Notes: a model not told the origin generated them from the letters alone. Shown: positions 53,250-64,000, counted from the stretch's first letter. The stretch: 64,000 bases of DNA from Diabrotica undecimpunctata (GCF_040954645.1 NC_092805.1:22780741-22844740); one strand, 5' to 3'. Numbers and translations are program-made.

Positions 53250-53440
53250 TTTAGAAAAAATTATCGTCGTTGAAGCAAAGAAACAACTACTCCACATCAT
53301 CAAAGTCCCCAAAACAACATATCTTGGACACCTATTAAGGAATCAGAGATATTTGCTCCTCAAACTCGTAATAACATGCAAGATTGAAGGAAAACGTACA
53401 GTCAGGAAGAAACAACTCTCTTGTATTCGAAATATACCCG
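53250..53440 (+). pseudogene. LINE tail fragment
   Basis: LLHIIKVPKTTYLGHLLRNQ, RYLLLKLVITCKIEGKRTVR and KKQLSCIRNI match the tail of the family at 27490, 43270 and 48116, in the opposite orientation. Decayed. Confidence 0.65.
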
Positions 53441-53949
53441 TTTTGAAAAGCCATTTATGGCTTTGAAACAATCCATTAGAGCCTAGAAATCGTTCGCATA
53501 CACAGGAAATTTATCCATTGTTAGGGGATTTGGTTAAAGTGTGTAATTAGTTTTAATACACGCAAAAATTTATTGACAACGCTGCTATCTGCCAAGACTT
53601 ATATTTCCTTGTCTACAATATAACTTTAATATTGAGAATGAGCTACTCGTAGATTTTTTAAGCTTTGAGTTGATTCAAGATAAAATTTGTTACTTGTTTT
53701 TCAAATTTTGAATTTATATTGTCATTGTGAACCAAAATAAGATTTTTTAAAATTTTTATGCTACTGACATTAAAACCCTAACCACGGGACTTAAAATGGA
53801 GATGATTAATTTACAGAGCAGTGATATATTTAAGAAAAAATTGTAACGATCCAAAGATCTTATATATAAAAAAAAATCTATTTAATTCAGAGTGCAATAA
53901 GTTTTATGCGACCCTGTTTATCTTATTTCGTTTTAAAAGTATATAAACT
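53441..53949. other. No recognisable feature
   Basis: AT-rich spacer. Confidence 0.45.
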
Positions 53950-54767
53950 CAGTGACATTAGAAGTGTTACACCCAGAAGGAATAATTTCTTGAACTGAAT
54001 TTTTTGGTTACATGGTAGATTTACATCAAGAATAAAACGATAACGTTGTCAAGAATTTTTATTAACAAGTAATCTAAAAAACATTAATACTGTATTTGGC
54101 GACCCCGTAGCTGACAAAATGAGATGATCGATGTCTGCTTGTGGCACTTCGTTCTAAGCAACTTAAACTTCACGTATTAACTGTGCCAGTGTCTGTGGAG
54201 GATGGTGCAAAGTGGACAGTTTCCTTCCCATCATATCCCATACATATTCGATAGGATTTAAATCCGGAACACGGGGCGGCCACGGCAAAACATTAACGCC
54301 AGTTTCTTGGAGAAAGTCCATAGATAAGGCAGTAAAGTGGTTTATAAGATGTCATAAATATAACGCGCAGCTGTCATATTGCCTCGAATAAACACAACTG
54401 GTGATCGGCTACCATAGGCAATAGCCCCCCAAACCATTACTCCAACTGTCCTTTGAACATGCCTCTCAACAGCCAACCCGATATCTCGTCGCTCTCCACG
54501 GCGGCGTCTTACCATCCTACGACCATCATGCATTCCGAAACAGATTCGTGATTCATCGCTGAATGCTACATTACGCCATTCTGCCACCCAATGCTGCCGT
54601 TCTCTGCGCCAATTCAAATGTTGATGAGAGTGGTCCGCAGTCAAAGGAAGCACTAGTTGTGGGCATAATGAAACCAGTCCAAAGGCTCGAATGCGACGGT
54701 ATAGTGCACGCATACTAACAGGTCTATCTATTACTCCAAACCATTGGTCAGCAATTTGACGCGTAGT

Positions 54768-54778
54768 AGCAAAACGAT
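54768..54778. repeat. Target-site duplication AGCAAAACGAT, left copy
   Basis: Matches 54873-54883; without the insert the transposase frame reads LRDRFATTRQIADQWFG. Confidence 0.85.
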
Positions 54779-54872
54779 GGATGAGAATTGCAAAAGATAG
54801 GGAAGCGTGGAAACAATTGGAGGAGGCCTATGTCCAACAATAGATGAATGAAGGCTGAAGAAGAAGAAGAAG
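54779..54872 (+). mobile_element. 94-bp RTE-type LINE tail with (GAA)n end
   Basis: It reads MRIAKDREAWKQLEEAYVQQ, a stop and a few more codons, then GAAGAAGAAGAAG. RIAxDRxxWxxLxEAYVQQ is the extreme carboxyl end of RTE-like reverse transcriptases. It is flanked by an 11-bp duplication of the target. Confidence 0.87.
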
Positions 54873-54883
54873 AGCAAAACGAT
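54873..54883. repeat. Target-site duplication AGCAAAACGAT, right copy
   Basis: Matches 54768-54778. Confidence 0.85.
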
Positions 54884-55339
54884 CTCGCAGAGTCAGTAAT
54901 CTAAAGTGTCTATCTTGACGCTCTGTGGTACGCCTCGGTTGACCAGTTGGTCTTCTTCGTGTTCCTCTACCTTCGTTTGTCAAAACACGACAGACACGCA
55001 TAACCGTCATTGCCGTACAATTAATACGACGGTCAATGTCGCGATACGACAAGCCCATATCTCTATGAGGAATAATTCTACCCCTGTCAAAATCGCTAAC
55101 ATGAGGGTAATTGTGGTGTCTGCGAACTCTAGACATTTTCTTACACTGAATACAATTAGACTGAGGAATAATAACTAAAAATTTCTATACAAACCGGTTT
55201 TCACAAATCGGTCTCTTCACAAAAAAAATTAAAGATAACACTTTATTGTTACAAAAAGTAGAAAAGATAAAACAAGTTATTCCTTAAGTAATAGTTCAAG
55301 AAATTATTCCTTCTGGGTGCAACACTTCTAATGTCACTG

Positions 55340-55851
55340 AATTAACATTGAGCTGACTGTCAATTCTTGGGAAATTACACAAGCACCTTATAAAACTTCT
55401 TTTTTTATTGGTCAAAATAGATCGAACGATTTAAGTGTGGCGTAGTTCCGACAAGGAAGCTCATGGAAAGGAGCGCGGATTCATTCTACTTCTGACCGCA
55501 GAGAGAGACATACAGGCTGGTCAATGATTTTCAGGCGGTAAAGATGTGATTGACGGTCAGGTAAACACTGCAATTGCGGCAAGTTGGAAGAGTTCTTGAG
55601 GACATCAAGACACCATGGGTAAGTATGATGTGGTAATTCGGAGTCTTCTAATAAATCGATGCTTCTGTTCTACTTAGGAAGTCCAAAATGATTAGGTATA
55701 GTTTGTGTCCCTTTTTGTAATTGTAATATTGTAATTTCTTGTTAGATATTCTTTTTTTAATATCAATTGTGGTTAACACCTTATAGATTAAAAAAAAATA
55801 TTGTTTAATTATAATGCAGCAAAGCTGTTTTATTTAGTTATCTATTACTTA
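55340..55851. other. No recognisable gene
   Basis: 55480-55640 is less AT-rich; no frame or repeat recognised. Confidence 0.4.
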
Positions 55852-57183
55852 GGAGGCATGTTTTTTAAGTAAGTACCGTTTTGCGATTCCGCCGCCGCAG
55901 CGCTACGGTCGGCGTTCCGCGCATGAGCGCTGGTTACCTACATCTCTTGTCTACGCACTGACGCCATTACAGTCTGATTCTTCATTGTATACTTGTTTAC
56001 TCCAGTGTTTAAGATGCCTCCAACAATCGTGAGTCACGCTGATTGTGAAGTACGGGCTGTTATACGATTTCTTAGTGCTAAAGGCGTAAAACCGATCGAT
56101 ATTCATCGTGAGATCGTTGAAGTTTACGGACAAAACATTATGAGTGATGGAATGGTAAGGAAATGGGTGAGAGCATTTAAAGATGGCCGCACAAATGTGC
56201 ATGATGAAGAACGGAGTGGGCGTCCTTCGGTCGTTAATGAAAATTTGGTGCAGAAAGTGGACGAAAAGGTGGGAGACAACAGACGCTTGACAATTTCATC
56301 AGTGTCCGACTGCTTTCCTCAGTATTCTCGTAGTGTTTTGTATCGCATTGTTACCGAGAACTTGAATTACCGGAAATTGTGTTCACGTTGGGTTCCAAAA
56401 ATGTAGACGGATCTGCACAAAACCCAACGTTTAGGCAGTGCATTGACTTTCCTTGAGCGGTACCACAGTGAAGGTGAAGATTTTTTAGACCAAATTGTTA
56501 CTGGTGACGAAACGTGGGTGGCCTACGTCACACCAGAATCGAAACAACAATCCATGGAATGGCGACATTCATCATCACCCAAAAGAGTGAAGTTTAAGCA
56601 AACAATTTCTGCCCGGAAAATCATGTGCACAGTTTTTTGGGGCAGAAAAGGAGTATTGCTAGTGGATTTTCTGCCTCGTAATGAGACAATCAATGCAGCG
56701 TCTTATTGTGAGACATTGAAAAATCTGCGTCGTGCAATCCAGAACAAAAGACGTGGCAAGTTGAGTAAGGGTATCGTTTTGCTGCATAACAATGCCCGTC
56801 CACATGTGGCTAATCAGACCAAAGATCTCATCAAATCATTTAAATGGGAAACTCTAGATCATCCTCCATACAGCCCTGATCTGGCGCCCAGCGACTACCA
56901 TTTGTTCCAGCACTTGAAGAAACACCTGGACGGTCAGCGTCTTCAAGGCGATAACGAAGTCAAAACATTTGTGATGCAGTGTTTAACAAGTCAGGCGGCA
57001 GAATTTTATCAGGAGGGTATTCAAAAACTGGTGCCACGTTATGACAAGTGCCTCAATATTCACGGAAATTATGTAGAAAAGTAGATTAAGGTACAGGCTT
57101 TCATGTAAAAATAAAATTATTGCCATATCTTTGCACGTCTTTTTTTAATTCCAAAACGGTACTTACTTAAAAAACACGCCTCG
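55852..57183 (+). mobile_element. Nearly intact 1.33-kb mariner element
   Basis: Between TA dinucleotides (55850-55851 and 57184-57185). The ends GGAGGCATGTTTTTTAAGTA and, inverted, CGAGGCGTGTTTTTTAAGTA agree over about 28 bp with two or three changes. One long transposase frame fills the interior. The length is standard for mariner. Confidence 0.92.
56014..57084 (+). pseudogene. DD34D mariner transposase with one stop and a catalytic D-to-N change
   Basis: Starts at ATG 56014 (MPPTIVSHADCEVRAVIRFL), with 357 codons including the end. Helix-turn-helix parts are AKGVKPIDIHREIVEVYG and NIMSDGMVRKWVRAFKDGR; WVPKM precedes a TAG at 56404-56406 (codon 131) where the family usually has Leu. IVTGDETWVAY holds the first catalytic D (codon 165). 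The second block reads LLHNNARPHVANQTKDL, so codon 259 (56788-56790) is AAC in place of the family's GAC/GAT. PPYSPDLAPSDYHLFQHLKK holds the third D (codon 294), giving 34 residues between positions 259 and 294. No frameshift. Both changes together mean that the copy is not autonomous. Confidence 0.92.
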
Positions 57184-58077
57184 TATTACCCTTAATCTTT
57201 GTGATCAATATTTTATTCATGATTGTTTTATTACAATACTTTTTTGCGGCGTTTTATACCCAGCCGCATTCTTTTCAAAAAGCCGGAAACAAAATCCATT
57301 CCTGCATTGGTTGACATACCGAAAATCGACGATAAAAATTTACCCTGCCACCGCACGATCGTCCAAACACAATAATTCAAGAAAGGATATCGCCGGTACT
57401 GGAAAAGCGTTAGAGCTATATTTTCCGGCTATTGGCTAACGTACCGAATGACCTACGCGAGAGAAAAACTGCCGAAAAGTTCGGAAAATCAACGGGCAGC
57501 ATCAGCACAACGTCCGAGTGTGCCGGCCAGATAAAAAATTTGAACGTTTCGTTTTCAGTTTAACGTGCTACCCTTTTCAACGTTGTATATATATTTTTAA
57601 TGGCACAATAATATACACTTTTTTGTTATAGGTTTGACTGTTTTATTTTAAAAACATTAAAAGATATCACCGAAAATCACTTAAAATTAAAAAATCTGTA
57701 TAGTATTGTCTATAAATTAAAAGAAATATTTATCTTCAAGTTTCCTTTTGCGAATGAACCACAAATTATAAAATAAATTTAGTATTTGACATTTGTTTAA
57801 AAACGGTCAAATAAATATTGAACAGTTTCAGAACAATATGAAAAAATAATTAGGCCAGGAAATAACTATCTAAAATGCATTTGACGAAATATGAATGCTA
57901 AAATATTTCTCCTTTTATTTTTTTTTCGATCTAACACTTCCACTTTTATTTTTTTGAAATCTGGCTCAAAATGAATTAAATATACTAAATAAATTAAACT
58001 ACATTACATAATATTACACAGAAACTCAACAAAGAAGATCAGAAAAATTTAAAATACTTCTAAGATCCAACAATATA
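57184..58077. other. No gene; GC-richer patch at 57240-57560
   Basis: 57240-57560 has many CG sites (ATCGCCGGTACTGG, AACGTCCGAGTGTGCCGGCC) and no visible repeat relation in the window. The rest is AT-rich with short frames. Confidence 0.4.
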
Positions 58078-60148
58078 CAGGATGTTTCAAAAAAAGGTAA
58101 CCCCGTCTCTAGGGTAGGTAAAAAACTAAAAAATAATTGGGGTTTGCTTAGCAAAAAATTTTTGTAACGCCATCCGCTTTTAAGATACAGGGCGTTGAAG
58201 AAAACAAAAATTTACGCATTTTTTACGATTTTGCCGAAACTACTGGCAACATTGTAATGAAATTTTATACGAATATGTTTTGGAAGCTAATACATCCCAT
58301 GAATTTGTTTTTATATCTGATATGTATTAGTCAATATAACTTTTTTAAGAGTATAATTATTAATCAAAATTTCAAGTACACTTAAACATCATTCAATTTT
58401 ACACGAAAAAGGTACTCTTGGTAATATTCGATACTGTGTACCGTTTTCGGAATATTTTGATTTGAAAATTATGAAGTAATAATTGATGCTGGTAGTAATG
58501 ATAAAGTTCTAATAGGTATACCTCTATTTTCTCCAAGTGTGCCATGGAAATCTGACATTTATTGATTATTATGACGATAAATCAACAATAATTAGAGTTT
58601 TGAAACCTTGTTATTTGTAAAATCAAATAAAAATGTACTCAAATGTTGAATACACTGACATGCTATTAACCTTAGGCGAATGTTTAGGATGTTCTAGTGC
58701 AGCTGTGACACGTTATGCAGAAAAGATTCCTAGAAGAAACTTACCAAGTAAAAAAACATTTAGAGCCGTTGAACTACGTTGTCGAGAAACTGGGAATGTG
58801 AGACCAAATAAAATAAATTCTGGTAGACCAAGAACAACAAGAACAATTAATAAAGAAAATAATATTTTAAATTTACTTGATCAAGATCCAACAGTTAGCG
58901 TAAGGAATATAGCAAGACAAACAAATACTTCTTCTTCAAGTACTTGGCGGATACTGAAAGAACAGCAATTACATCCTTATCATTACAGACAAGTCCAAGA
59001 GCTCTTGCCAGATGATCTACCCGTTAGAGTGGATTTTTGTGAAACATTGCAACAAAGGACAGCCCACAATCCAAATTTTTTTAAATGCATTCTTTTTACG
59101 GACGAGGCCACCTTTACGCGACAAGGTATGTTTAACTCCCATAATGCACACTACTGGTGTGATGAGAATCCACGAGTCAAAAGGGTATCACATTACCAAC
59201 ACTCATTTAAAGTTAATGTTTGGGCAGCAACTTTAGGTAACAAATTAATAGGTTATCATATTCTACCTGGAAATTCAAAATGGTGATATGTATCTTGATT
59301 TTTTAAACAATTCCTTATTCGAGATATTAGAAGATTTAACGCTAAACGAGCGAAGATCTTTATTTTTTATGCACGATGGAGCTCCACCACACTTTGATAG
59401 AAGGTGTCGTAATTGGTTGAGTAATTATTTTCCGAATCGATAAATTGGTAGAGGTGCAGAAGCTCCGATTCATTGCCCTCCTCGGTCATGCGATTTTAAC
59501 CCTTTGGACTACGCAGTTTGGTCGTATATTAAAAGTCTATGCTACAGAGGTAAATTCACGCCAAGAATTGGAAGAAAGAATTCAACGTCAATTTAATGAC
59601 ATCATAGCTGATCCCCTACCGTTTAGAAGGTTAATGGAATTTTTAGAAAAAAGAATAGACTTGTGTATTCGCGAAAACGGAAGGCATTTTAAACACTTAC
59701 TGTAATTGAATTTTATTTTATGTTCTTAGTCATTAATTTAATTTTCTTCTTGTGAGTTTTGTTTAATTACTAACTATTTTATACCAGCATATAAAATTGA
59801 ATGATGTTTAAGTTTACTTGAAATTTTGATTAATAATTATACTCTTAAAAAAGTTATATTGACTAATACTTAGTACGATCCGTGTAACTAGCGCTCTCTA
59901 TGAGAATCAGATATAAAAACAAATTCATGGGATGTATCAGCTTCCAAAACAAATTCGTATAAAATTTCATTACAATGTTGCCAGTAGTTTCGGCAAAATC
60001 GTAAAAAATGCGTAAAATTTTTTTTCTTCAACGCCCTGTATCTTGAAAACGGATGGCGTTACAAAAGTTTTTTACTAAGCAAACCCCAATTATTTTTCAG
60101 TTTTTTACCTACCCTAGAGATGGGGTTACCTTTTTTTAAAACACCCTG
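58078..60148 (+). mobile_element. 2.07-kb mariner-like element with very long inverted repeats
   Basis: The left end CAGGATGTTTCAAAAAAAGG and right end, inverted, CAGGGTGTTTTAAAAAAAGG continue to match for several hundred bp, for example GTTTTTTACCTACCCTAGAG, GGATGGCGTTAC and AAACAAATTCATGGGATGTA on the right against their inverse on the left, with a short insertion near 59880. TA flanks both ends. It carries a transposase frame with few breaks. Confidence 0.9.
58633..59705 (+). pseudogene. Mariner-like transposase with long D-to-D spacing
   Basis: It starts MYSNVEYTDMLLTLGECLGC; a helix-turn-helix lies at ALYVRNIARQTN-like VSVRNIARQTNTSSSSTWR. First acidic block: CILFTDEATFTRQGMFN (codon about 160). 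After a frameshift near 59283: FFMHDGAPPHFDRRCRNWLS (second D), a TAA in NRxIGRGAEAP, then CPPRSCDFNPLDYAVWSYIK (third D), followed by a second frameshift and a normal SRQELEERIQRQFNDII and CIRENGRHFKHLL end. By my count about 43 residues separate the second and third D. Only about three lesions. Confidence 0.87.
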
Positions 60149-61258
60149 TATACTGGAGAACTATACCTATATCTCGAGAACTAAAGGTAACTGAATAATA
60201 AAAATTGGAATGAAGGGGTTCTGAAGAGTGACCTGTTTAATGAAAATATTTTCATCTATTTGCTACTTCCGGTTATACCGGAAGTTGCTTATAACTTTGC
60301 TTTTTTATTGGGACACCCTGTATATTTTTTAATTTTAGAAATATTCACGTTATTCTGAAAATTTTTTGTTAACAATTCCCTATACCTATTATGAACCGTT
60401 TTTGAGTTATAATGGTTTTTATATGAAAATTACACTTTTCTATAATGCATATAAAGTTCAATATCACCTATTCTAGTTTGAATAAAAGTTTATATTCCTT
60501 ATGAACTTATTAACCAGATACAGCATTATCGTTTACAGTGTAAAGTTGCCTTTTTCATTATACAGGGTGCTGTCAAAATTGGCATAAATTCGGCATCCAA
60601 AATTTTCGCCTAATTACTTTTTTTAAAATGGGACACCCTGTATGTGATTTACTATTTTAGAAAAATATGTTTTTAACTATCGATCTGTATTAGTATTCCC
60701 TATACCTATCTCTTGCAGTTTTCAAATAATTTAATTTTTTTCGTAGACTATACACTGAACAATTAAAAAGATGCTATCAAAGAAAATAGGCACTAGCTTA
60801 TTAATGTAAAAAAAGTTCAAAATGTTCAAAAAACATCAGATTTTCATTATTAGCTCTAAATATTGATTCTTTATCTATTTAGGAACTTGAAGGACTTTAT
60901 TTATTATAGCTTCAGAGAACACCTTATTTTTAACATACCTCCAAATATAGTAATCTAACGATGACAACGGGATCTTGGTGACCACAGAAACGGATCTTTA
61001 TTAGCCATCCGTCTATCGCTAAATATTTCATCAAGCAATATGCCGACTTCTCGAATATTGTGAGCCGATGCTACATCTTGTTGAAACCAAGCCTTGTTAT
61101 TATAGCCTTATTATTATAAAATTAATGGGAAAATCTCAGTAGTTGGCTGTATACCATAGTTAAAAAACTAATACAGAAGTAAAAAACTTTAACATTTTGT
61201 ATATTGGTACAAAAAGATTTAATTAAAACTTGTTAAAAGTGTCGTCCAAAAATTATAG
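60149..61258. other. Non-coding, with recurrent GGGACACCCTGTAT words
   Basis: GGGACACCCTGTAT stands at about 60310 and 60640, and its inverse ATACAGGGTG at about 60563; the same word ends the element at 60148. The block between (TCCCTATACCTAT at about 60377 and 60697, ATTTTTTAATTTTAGAAATA-type words) looks like a decayed tandem or nested end region of a mariner-derived repeat. No frame. Confidence 0.5.
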
Positions 61259-61301
61259 ATGCATAACGTTTTTGATCTAGCTCAGATCATCCTCAGTGCA
61301 T
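61259..61301 (-). ncRNA. Solo hammerhead-like motif of PLE type
   Basis: Minus strand: stem I ATGCA/TGCAT, core CTGAGGA, a U, stem II GATCT/AGATC with loop GAGCT, then AAA (family GAA) and the palindrome AACGTT with A at the cleavage position. All three helices pair perfectly; the G12-to-A change in the GAAA box would be expected to abolish cleavage. No PLE coding sequence is adjacent. Confidence 0.5.
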
Positions 61302-61499
61302 TCTTTTGGTACTTGTAGCTAACACTAAAATTGCAGTGGAGACATCAATATATGGTTTACATATTTAAATTTAAATTATAATGCGACCCTAGGTCGATGA
61401 CAATGGTTGTAAATGTTAATACTTAAAGAGCAACATGCTTCTTCGTTTGACTTGAACACGTCGTTCTTGTCAGTTAAAACGACACAGACCAACTGGAGT

Positions 61500-62415
61500 C
61501 CAACTGGTCTTGCTGCTTTTAGGTACTTTCTACTTCTTTAGGTGTCAATCTACATGTTTGAATACTTTAAAAAGATACCGCGAAACAGGAAATTTTGTAC
61601 GATGGCCTGCTCAAGGACGCCCAAACTGCACAACCGCAATTGATGACCATTTTTTGGTTTTTAATTCTACACGAAATCGTTTATTGACATCGATGCACCA
61701 CAGAAATGAGCTATTAAATGTTAGATAAGTTAATGTGAGTTAAGATACAGTTAGACAAAGATTAAAAGAAGCAAACTCAAAGCCCAGACGCCCCGCCAAA
61801 GTTCCACGTCTTCTCCAAAATCATAAAGCTCGTCGTTTAGAATTTGCAAGAACACATATTTAGTGGAATGTCTACTGGAAAAATGTTCTTTCCACTGATG
61901 AGACCAGAATCCTATTATGGAAGCCAGATGGTCAAAACCACGTCTACAGAAGAGTTGGAGAACGATTCGCCAGCTGCAATCTCGTCCAGACCATTAGTTT
62001 TGGAGGCGGTGACATAATTCTTTGGGAAGGTATTAGTTGGGAGGTATTCACCGCACTTTTGGAAGTAATTGGACGGATTACTGGTGACTCTTACGTTTAA
62101 AACATCCCGCAAGATCATATTTTGCCATATGTTGGTTACATTGGATATGAAAGATTCATGTTAATGCACGATAATGCTCGACCACATGCTGCTGCCAGAG
62201 TGATTAATTATCTTGATGAGGTCCAAATTGGAAGATTAGATGGGCCACCGTTTAGCCTGGATTTAAATCCAATAGAGCACATGTGGGACCACTTAGGACG
62301 CCGCATACGACAACGAAATCCTGTTCCAAATACGATAGAGCAACTGTGGCTTGCTGTAGAGGATAAATACTCGTCACTGATCATGCATTTCTTTCAGTTA
62401 AAAAGGCTTATTTAA
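61500..62415 (+). pseudogene. Tc1-like transposase relic, DD34E
   Basis: Plus frames in order: LNTLKRYRETGNFVRWPAQG (61558-61620), FNSTRNRLLTSMHHRNELLN, TVRQRLKEANSKPRRPAKVP, RRLEFARTHI, NVLSTDETRILLWKPDGQNH (first D), VYRRVGERFASCNLVQTISF, GGGDIILWEGISW, then 62122-62415 with MLMHDNARPHAAARVINYLD (second D) and DGPPFSLDLNPIEHMWDHLG (E; 34 residues between). About four stops. The helix-turn-helix start before 61540 is unreadable and I could not define the terminal repeats. Confidence 0.83.
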
Positions 62416-62632
62416 ACAATTTAAATTAGTATTTAAATTTAGCTTATTTATCTAATATTAAGCATTCATTTTTTCCGCATAAAGCAATTTTCACCGCATA
62501 AAAACTTAAAATTGTTCATTAAACATTGTTAAAATAAACTCTATTTCACCATAAACGACTGGATTGACCAGAATTTATTTTGAAAAAATAAAAATTAGAA
62601 AATTCCAAAATATTCGATATTTTTGTCTATGA

Positions 62633-62635
<3 letters not shown>

Positions 62636-62701
<66 letters not shown>
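62636..62701. repeat. (TA)n microsatellite
   Basis: TA run of about 66 bp. Confidence 0.97.
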
Positions 62702-62704
<3 letters not shown>

Positions 62705-64000
62705 ATGGATCAGTTTATCGATCAGAAATAGAATAAAGAGTTTTTTTATTATTTTAATATACCGCGGGCATATAAGTTAAAATACAACCCTGTACTTATT
62801 TGTAATAGACCATAAGAGAAAACATTGTTCCGTGAAAGACTGAGTGAATAGTGAAAGGACAATGGAACCCGTATAATTATATATTTAAGGAATAAACTTT
62901 GTAATTGTATTTTGCGGTGGACATTTTTCGAAAGTAAATAAGAATTAGATTTAGATATGAGATAACAAGAATTTGGAAACTTATTTCTGTTGAAAAAGGC
63001 AAAATTGTTAATGGTTTCTGAAAAGTAATTTGAGTGAAAGTAGTTTATTTGTTTTAAATATTATGTTGGAAATTTTCTAAATCGAAAATTAGTGGGAAAG
63101 ATGAATGCTTATGATTGGTTAAAAAGGAATGATGGCGAATGAGAGAGTTGAGAAGGTTGTCTGGGGAGATTGAAAAGATGATTATGTTACCGGCAGACCA
63201 GAAGAGAAGACGTGTTTTCGTGTAGTCAATCTGAGTACCAGTGTTTTCGTTTGTTAGTGAAAAAGGTGGAAGCTGAGAGCAGATCAAAATCGAGAAGATT
63301 AATACCTCTTTTGAGTCTGCATAGTCCACGAGATATAATTGAGAAAGAAAGGAGAATTTGTGAATAAAGAGTACCGGTCAAAAGAGGCTTGGGCTTGTGT
63401 TTTCGGAGGAGTAGTTTGCTGGTATGCGGTTTGGATCGATGCTGAGAACGGGGAAGATTAGATGGTAGCCGGACATAATCAATCAAGGAAGGAACTGTGG
63501 TTTGATCGAGAGGAGACATCATTGGTGTAAAAAATAAAGGTCAGTCAAATAATTTGAATGAAAGAAAATTTTAAGATATTCTAAAGATAAAATCAAATAT
63601 AAGCATACGAACTAAGATTCCAAGTTTCAAAGAGTTATTTTTTTTTGTGAATAAATTATATTTTTATATGGTCATTTTTTTTAGTAGATATTATTATAAA
63701 ACAGATCAATAGATAGTTTGTAATTAAAATTAAATTTAGAGTATAGGAGTTTGTTGGGAAAGATAATTGCCCACAAAAGTTATTTATTAATATTCATCGT
63801 ATTGCTTATTGAAAATAAATAATAATTTGTGTGCATATTTATGTTGTTTTAATGTTAGTTCCGTTTCCTGTTCTATCCCGATTATGAGCAACTAGGAGAT
63901 ACTGAACCCACTAGAAGAGATATATAAAGTAAACTGATTAAAGTAAAATTAAAAAGGCACCCTGAGAAATTTTAATAGTAATTGATTTGTATGACTCTGC
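62702..64000. other. Unidentified 1.3 kb
   Basis: 63040-63540 is purine-rich on the plus strand (GGAAGCTGAGAGCAG, GAAAGAAAGGAGAA), which creates long minus-strand frames (63329-63054, 63522-63226) without motifs. TGTTATGGATCAGTTTATCG at 62702 resembles TTGTTACGGATCATTTTAAT at about 19308, also after a (TA)n run; an LTR or other dispersed repeat end is possible but not shown. Confidence 0.35.

Larger units (their letters stand above)
54110..55136 (-). pseudogene. Tc1-like transposase, second catalytic block lost
   Basis: From 55136: HVSDFDRGRIIPHRDMGLSY, RDIDRRINCTAMTVMRVCRV (helix-turn-helix), GQPRRTTERQDRHFRLLTLR, then the LINE tail insertion, then MRALYRRIRAFGLVSLCPQL, HLNWRRERQHWVAEWRNVAF, SDESRICFGMHDGRRMVRRR (first D) and VGVMVWGAIAYGSRSPVVFI. 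After YIYDIL about 30 residues that would include QDNARPH are missing; PWPPRVPDLNPIEYVWDMMG (the E) follows in another frame near 54270. The D-to-E pair is therefore incomplete. Confidence 0.83.
53950..55339 (-). mobile_element. 1.4-kb Tc1-like element
   Basis: The left end CAGTGACATTAGAAGTGTTA continues CACCCAGAAGGAATAATTTC and is mirrored at the right end; about 45 bp match with one or two changes. It carries a minus-strand transposase relic and has itself received the 94-bp LINE tail at 54779-54872. Confidence 0.88.

Noticed and set aside
54906..55178. 90-codon plus-strand frame
   Set aside because: Shadow of the Tc1-like transposase on the minus strand.
63054..63522. Two minus-strand frames near the end of the window
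   Set aside because: They arise from a purine-rich tract that lacks stops on the opposite strand; no protein feature.

Overview
The window looks like arthropod, most likely insect, nuclear DNA; a beetle is my guess from the mix of families and is inference only. It is AT-rich, carries long (TA)n runs, and nearly every stretch of coding potential that I can read is a transposable-element protein or its relic. I found no intact host protein gene, rRNA, tRNA or CRISPR array. The frames that look like genes are LINE, Penelope-like (PLE), Tc1/mariner, hAT, piggyBac and unnamed repeat-encoded proteins.

Layout. 0-5 kb: a 400-bp tandem array, then relics of a protein with a DGC-GQNKN motif, a protein with an HEEADT motif, and a GIY-YIG domain. 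5-13 kb: an apparently full-length I-type LINE (5573-11334, minus) with both ORFs open and a 12-bp target-site duplication, inserted in an older RTE-like LINE that also carries a 737-bp inverted-repeat element. 13-22 kb: a hAT relic, PLE relics, hairpins and a 656-bp MITE-like element. 22-26 kb: two more copies of the GQNKN family, on the plus strand. 27-31.6 kb: three LINE relics; one received another LINE with an 8-bp duplication and one received a 2.1-kb mariner-like element. 31.7-33.8 kb: a 5'-truncated PLE whose inverted terminal arms each hold a hammerhead-ribozyme-like motif. 34-41 kb: a mariner relic, a repeat-poor interval, and a LINE split by an internally duplicated Tc1-like element. 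42-49 kb: a nest of LINE fragments, an IS630/Tc1-like DDE gene split by a Tc1 element, and a mariner split by a 334-bp LINE end. 49.5-55.3 kb: a piggyBac tail, a Jockey-like LINE and a Tc1 element split by a 94-bp LINE tail. 55.8-62.5 kb: an almost intact DD34D mariner, a second 2.1-kb mariner-like element with long inverted repeats, and a Tc1 relic. The last 1.3 kb is unidentified.

The main biological content is a stratigraphy of nested insertions, many datable relative to each other because the interrupted reading frame resumes on the far side. The most functional-looking items are the I-type LINE, the mariner at 55852-57183 (one stop codon and one catalytic D-to-N change) and the self-cleaving-RNA-like motifs at the PLE ends. 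Everything here was read by eye; no search or folding program was run.
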